Both the position numbers and the translations under genes were made by a program. Positions 5,581 to 7,900 of a stretch of 7,900 bases of DNA are shown here, in pieces. The notes beneath the pieces are model-generated. The model did not search any database. It had not been told where the DNA came from and worked only from the letters and a program-made list of their open reading frames with translations. Every line of letters begins with the position of its first letter. The stretch's first letter is position 1. Origin of the DNA: DHVE2 group archaeon (lineage in GTDB: Archaea; Thermoplasmatota; Thermoplasmata; Thermoplasmatales; Aciduliprofundaceae); the NCBI GenBank assembly GCA_015520985.1, contig WAOY01000157.1, positions 1-7,900 on the forward strand. The letters are read 5' to 3'.

Positions 5581-6021
5581 ATGTTCTGGCTGGGCGTGGC
5601 GCTGGTGATCATCGGCCTCCTTCTGCTTCTGGCGGAGGTTCATGTGCCCGGGTTCTTCATCGCGGTGCCTGGCACCATTCTCCTGATCCTTGGCATAGCC
5701 TTCCTCCTGATGGGGGAAAACCTGGACATCACCCTCGCCCTGGTGCTCATGTTCATCAGCGCCTTCGGGGCCACTGCATTCACGCTGTGGTTCTACCGCA
5801 CCATAGGCAAGCCGGAGCCGCCCACCACGACGACACCTGACCAGCTCGTGGGGAAGACGGGGATAGTGACCGCCAAGATAATACCCGGCACCCTGAAGGG
5901 GAAGGTGAGGGTGGACAGCGAGATATGGAGCGCCACGGCCGATGAGGAGATAGATGTGGGAAAGAAGGTAATCGTGAAGAAGGCTGAGGGAGTGCATCTG
6001 GTAGTTGAGGAGGTGAGTTAA
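5581..6021 (+). CDS. NfeD-like membrane protein (short form)
   Basis: A 146-residue protein with three predicted membrane helices (about 3-20, 25-44 and 49-72), a Pro/Thr-rich linker (78-86) and a C-terminal OB-fold-like beta domain (88-146). That domain contains GKTGIVTAKIIPGTLKGKVRVDSEIWSATADEEIDVGKKVIV, the normal NfeD tail. It lacks the N-terminal ClpP-like serine protease of long NfeD proteins, so it is the short membrane-anchor form. NfeD proteins are encoded next to stomatin/flotillin partners and are thought to help assemble or regulate SPFH complexes in membrane microdomains. The SPFH gene starts two bases after this stop and its ribosome binding site lies within the final codons here, which fits that pairing. 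The ATG at 5581 is supported by a TATA box 24 nt upstream. Confidence 0.88.
   Translation: MFWLGVALVIIGLLLLLAEVHVPGFFIAVPGTILLILGIAFLLMGENLDITLALVLMFISAFGATAFTLWFYRTIGKPEPPTTTTPDQLVGKTGIVTAKIIPGTLKGKVRVDSEIWSATADEEIDVGKKVIVKKAEGVHLVVEEVS
6009..6016 (+). promoter_or_regulatory. Consensus ribosome binding site of the SPFH gene
   Basis: GGAGGTGA is a perfect Shine-Dalgarno encoded in the last codons of the NfeD gene (V-E-E-V-S), seven bases before the ATG at 6024. It contrasts with the apparently leaderless first gene of the same operon. Confidence 0.8.
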
Positions 6022-6023
6022 GT

Positions 6024-7127
6024 ATGGACCCGCTTATACTGGGAGTGATAGGGTTTTTCGTGGTACTGATACTGATAGCGCTGTTCTCCAACATGGTGAG
6101 GATAATAAAGCCCTGGGAGCGCGGAATATACATATTCCTGGGAAAGCACAGGGGCGTCCTTGACCCGGGTTTCCACCTGGTTTACCCCTTTGCCCAGGTA
6201 TACCGCATTGATATGAGAACGCAGACCTGGGACGTTCCAAAGCAGGAGGTTATAACGAAGGACAACTCCCCAACGGGGGTGGACGCGGTCATATACATCC
6301 GCGTGGTTGACGCGAAGAAGGCGTTCTACGAGGTGCAGGACTACAAACTCGCCACCATAAACCTTGCGAGGACGACCCTGAGGTCCGTCATTGGCAACAT
6401 GACCCTGGATGAAATCCTCTACAACAGGGAGCAGATCAACGCGCATCTACGCGATGTCCTCGATGAGGCCACCGACAAGTGGGGAGTCAAGGTGGAGGCC
6501 GTCGAGATAAAGGAGGTGGACCCGTCGCCCAAGGTCAAGCAGGCCATGGAGGAGCAGACCTCCGCGGAGAGGGAGAGGAGAGCCGCGATACTGCGCGCTG
6601 ACGGTGTTAAGAGGTCTCAGATCCTCGAGGCGGAGGGTAAGAAGCAGGCGGCGATTCTCGAGGCCGAAGGTAAGAGGCAGGCGAACATCCTGGAGGCGGA
6701 GGGTATAAGGATCGCGACCATCCTGAAGGCGCAGGGCGAGGCGCAGAGGTACCGCATAATATCCCTCGGATCCGCGGTGCTCACTTCCAAGGCCCTCAGC
6801 GTGCTCTCGCTGGATACCCTGGCGAAGATGGCCGACGGACAGGCAACGAAGATAATCTTCCCCTTCGAAATAACGAGGCTTGTTGAGAGCACCGCCAGGT
6901 ACCTGGGCGTGCCGGTGAAGGAGATGGAAGAGGGCGAGGAAGTGAAGTACGAGGATATTGAGAAGATAGTGGGGAAGGCCGATGACATCCTCGGACCCAT
7001 ACCCAGTTACGAGGAGATTGAGGAGGAGACTAAGAAGACCTCCGACGCATCCAGCATGGAATCCGGCACCCCGCCCCCCACCGAACTCTCCGACAAGGAT
7101 AAGAAAAAGCTCTTTGAGGAGTCATAA
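6024..7127 (+). CDS. SPFH/band 7 (stomatin-like) membrane protein
   Basis: A 367-residue protein. Residues 4-23 are a single N-terminal membrane helix. Residues about 25-185 are the SPFH/band 7 domain, with typical landmarks VRIIKPWERGIYIFLGKHRG, LDPGFHLVYPF, VDAVIYIRVVDAKKAFYEV and TTLRSVIGNMTLDEIL. Residues 189-243 are five 11-residue repeats of the type ILEAEGKKQAA, predicted to form the long helix of SPFH oligomers. A hydrophobic helical part (about 244-295) and an acidic, Pro/Thr-containing tail (about 300-367, YEEIEEETKK and TPPPTELSDKDKKK) follow. The length is longer than minimal stomatins because of this tail. Stomatins form large membrane-bound rings that organise membranes and control proteases. 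With NfeD two bases upstream, this is the classic NfeD/stomatin operon. A consensus ribosome binding site fixes the start, and a T-tract follows the stop. Confidence 0.93.
   Translation: MDPLILGVIGFFVVLILIALFSNMVRIIKPWERGIYIFLGKHRGVLDPGFHLVYPFAQVYRIDMRTQTWDVPKQEVITKDNSPTGVDAVIYIRVVDAKKAFYEVQDYKLATINLARTTLRSVIGNMTLDEILYNREQINAHLRDVLDEATDKWGVKVEAVEIKEVDPSPKVKQAMEEQTSAERERRAAILRADGVKRSQILEAEGKKQAAILEAEGKRQANILEAEGIRIATILKAQGEAQRYRIISLGSAVLTSKALSVLSLDTLAKMADGQATKIIFPFEITRLVESTARYLGVPVKEMEEGEEVKYEDIEKIVGKADDILGPIPSYEEIEEETKKTSDASSMESGTPPPTELSDKDKKKLFEES
6588..6752 (+). repeat. Five tandem 33-bp (11-codon) repeats within the SPFH gene
   Basis: Five in-frame units encode ILRADGVKRSQ, ILEAEGKKQAA, ILEAEGKRQAN, ILEAEGIRIAT and ILKAQGEAQRY. 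Units 2 and 3 are the closest at DNA level. The 11-residue period matches a right-handed (hendecad) coiled coil and is typical of the stomatin C-terminal helix. Confidence 0.85.
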
Positions 7128-7136
7128 TCTCCCCAC

Positions 7137-7143
7137 CTTTTTT
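7137..7143 (+). terminator. T-tract terminator of the NfeD-SPFH operon
   Basis: CTTTTTT lies ten bases after the SPFH stop, in a stretch that is C/T-rich. Archaeal RNA polymerase commonly terminates at such T-runs without a hairpin. A second T-run (7153-7157) belongs to the next promoter but could also contribute. Confidence 0.5.
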
Positions 7144-7151
7144 ATGCAAAC

Positions 7152-7160
7152 CTTTTTAAC
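7152..7160 (+). promoter_or_regulatory. TATA-like box of the PsiE-like gene
   Basis: CTTTTTAAC is centred about 35 nt before the ATG at 7191 and is followed by GGTGA (7182-7186), four bases before that ATG. It makes separate transcription from the SPFH operon likely. Confidence 0.5.
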
Positions 7161-7190
7161 CTCCTGGTCCCATGCTCATCCGGTGAACCT

Positions 7191-7643
7191 ATGGAGAGGG
7201 AATTCAGCAGGAAGGAAAGGGAGATGATGAAGTGGCTCAGCCGATTATTCGACCTCATAGTCATTTCCGTGGGAGTACTCGCCATGGTTTACGTCTTCTA
7301 CCTGGTGTTCCTCCTTGCCCTGGACATAGTGGACGGTTTGGATGCCCAGGCCGTACTCCAGAGGGTCGTGACCATACTCATATTCCTGGAGGTCTTTGAA
7401 ATCCTCTCCATGTACTTCCTGCACCACCACGTGCACCTGAGGAGCGTGGTTGAGCTAGGTGTCCTCGCCATAGTCAAGGAGCTCCTCGTCACGCTCAATC
7501 TCCAGGAACTGGGGTGGGAGAACATGCTCGCCCTCGCGGCGCTCATCCTGGTGATGGGCATCCTGTACATTCTTGAGATGAAGCGCATGAACGCCCACGA
7601 GGAGTTCCTCATAGAGCACGGGATTAAAAAAGAGGAGGAGTAG
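7191..7643 (+). CDS. PsiE-like four-helix membrane protein
   Basis: A 150-residue membrane protein with four predicted helices: about 19-45, 58-77, 84-103 and 110-129. Charged cytosolic ends flank them (EREFSRKEREMMK at the N-terminus, EHGIKKEEE at the C-terminus). The overall layout and the stretch ILIFLEVFEILSMYF-LHHHVHLRSVVELGVLAIVKELLV (62-101) resemble the PsiE / phosphate-starvation-inducible family, whose second and third helices are joined by a short His-containing loop. Here the loop has H78-H79-H80-V81-H82, a possible metal site. The biochemical role of PsiE is not known, and nothing here shows phosphate control, so the symbol is not assigned. The start is supported by GGTGA and a TATA-like box. 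The stop is one base from the stop of the convergent gene on the other strand. Confidence 0.78.
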   Translation: MEREFSRKEREMMKWLSRLFDLIVISVGVLAMVYVFYLVFLLALDIVDGLDAQAVLQRVVTILIFLEVFEILSMYFLHHHVHLRSVVELGVLAIVKELLVTLNLQELGWENMLALAALILVMGILYILEMKRMNAHEEFLIEHGIKKEEE

Positions 7644-7644
7644 G

Positions 7645-7900
7645 TCACTTCAGCCTCTCTATTATCTTCCTCTCCAGCTCCTCCAGGCCCTTCCTCGCCT
7701 CCCTGGCCATTCTCCAGTTGAGCTGGTGCTTCGTCAGTGTGAGGTAGTATATGGCGGAGCCTATGGCCACCCACAGGACCACGACGATGAACTGGAGGAT
7801 GGACTCCTGTATTATGAGCCCGAGGAGGAGCATTGTTGACGCCATGCCTGCGAGGGCGATCAGCCATGTGCCCCGGTACTTCACCTCCGCCTTCTCCCAC
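7645..7900 (-). CDS. Small two-TM protein with a C-terminal amphipathic helix, probably 5'-partial
   Basis: I do not recognise a family. The frame reads on the minus strand from the window edge to a TGA at 7645. The first possible start inside the window is a GTG at 7884, giving 79 residues, but no stop separates it from base 7900. The preceding codons (W-E-K-A-E) are open, and the GTG is itself part of a GGAGGTGA-like string with no ribosome binding site at a proper distance. The true start may therefore lie beyond the window. From the GTG, residues 6-26 and 29-51 are two membrane helices (IALAGMASTMLLLGLI and FIVVVLWVAIGSAIYYLTL). A basic/acidic amphipathic helix follows (NWRMAREARKGLEELERKIIERLK, with N56 as first residue), likely cytosolic. 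It could be the C-terminal part of a longer membrane protein. It converges on the PsiE-like gene with a one-base gap. Confidence 0.6.
   Translation of the reverse strand, partial: WEKAEVKYRGTWLIALAGMASTMLLLGLIIQESILQFIVVVLWVAIGSAIYYLTLTKHQLNWRMAREARKGLEELERKIIERLK

Noticed and set aside
7298..7900. 200-codon minus-strand open frame across the PsiE-like gene
   Set aside because: It shows Arg/Ser/Pro-rich shadow composition and overlaps both the PsiE-like gene and the better membrane-protein frame at the right edge.

Overview
The window is archaeal. Transcription signals are TATA/BRE-type: A/T-rich boxes centred about 24-36 nt upstream of start codons, several of which look leaderless. Ribosome binding sites match the archaeal GGAGGTGAT consensus. 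The gene families also fit: an archaeal radical SAM protein with a C-terminal helix-hairpin-helix, Ras-like GTPases, a stand-alone V4R protein and a stomatin/NfeD pair. The DNA is fairly GC-rich, with many AGG/AGA/ATA codons. A euryarchaeal, possibly Thermoplasmatota-like, host is my best guess, but this is inference. I see no IS element, tRNA, rRNA, CRISPR array or sign of recent transfer. Coding density is very high: the longest gap is 178 bp.

Left part (1-1463, minus strand): the first 20 codons of a UPF0173-type metallo-beta-lactamase-fold hydrolase leave the window at base 1. Next comes ribulose-phosphate 3-epimerase, then a 157-aa Ras-like GTPase whose switch II lacks the usual Gly and Gln. 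Each has its own promoter-like box. A 178-bp divergent intergenic region follows.

Middle part: on the plus strand, a 267-aa GTPase with an intact G3 motif and a roughly 95-residue C-terminal extension is translationally coupled (TGATG) to a V4R-domain protein. The pair looks like a small ligand-sensing/GTPase signalling unit. It converges on, and overlaps by 8 bp, a minus-strand operon of a nine-repeat TPR protein followed by a COG1031-like radical SAM protein (7-nt overlap).

Right part: a 95-bp divergent promoter region with a CCAGGT-N8-ACCTGG inverted repeat separates the TPR operon from a plus-strand NfeD/SPFH (stomatin-like) membrane operon, which ends at a T-tract. A PsiE-like four-helix membrane protein with its own promoter follows. 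A small minus-strand two-TM protein, probably cut at its 5' end by the window edge, faces it.

The most interesting elements are the two divergent GTPases (one canonical, one with a degenerate switch II) with the coupled V4R protein, the radical SAM protein of unknown reaction coupled to a TPR scaffold, and the candidate operator between the TPR and NfeD/SPFH operons.
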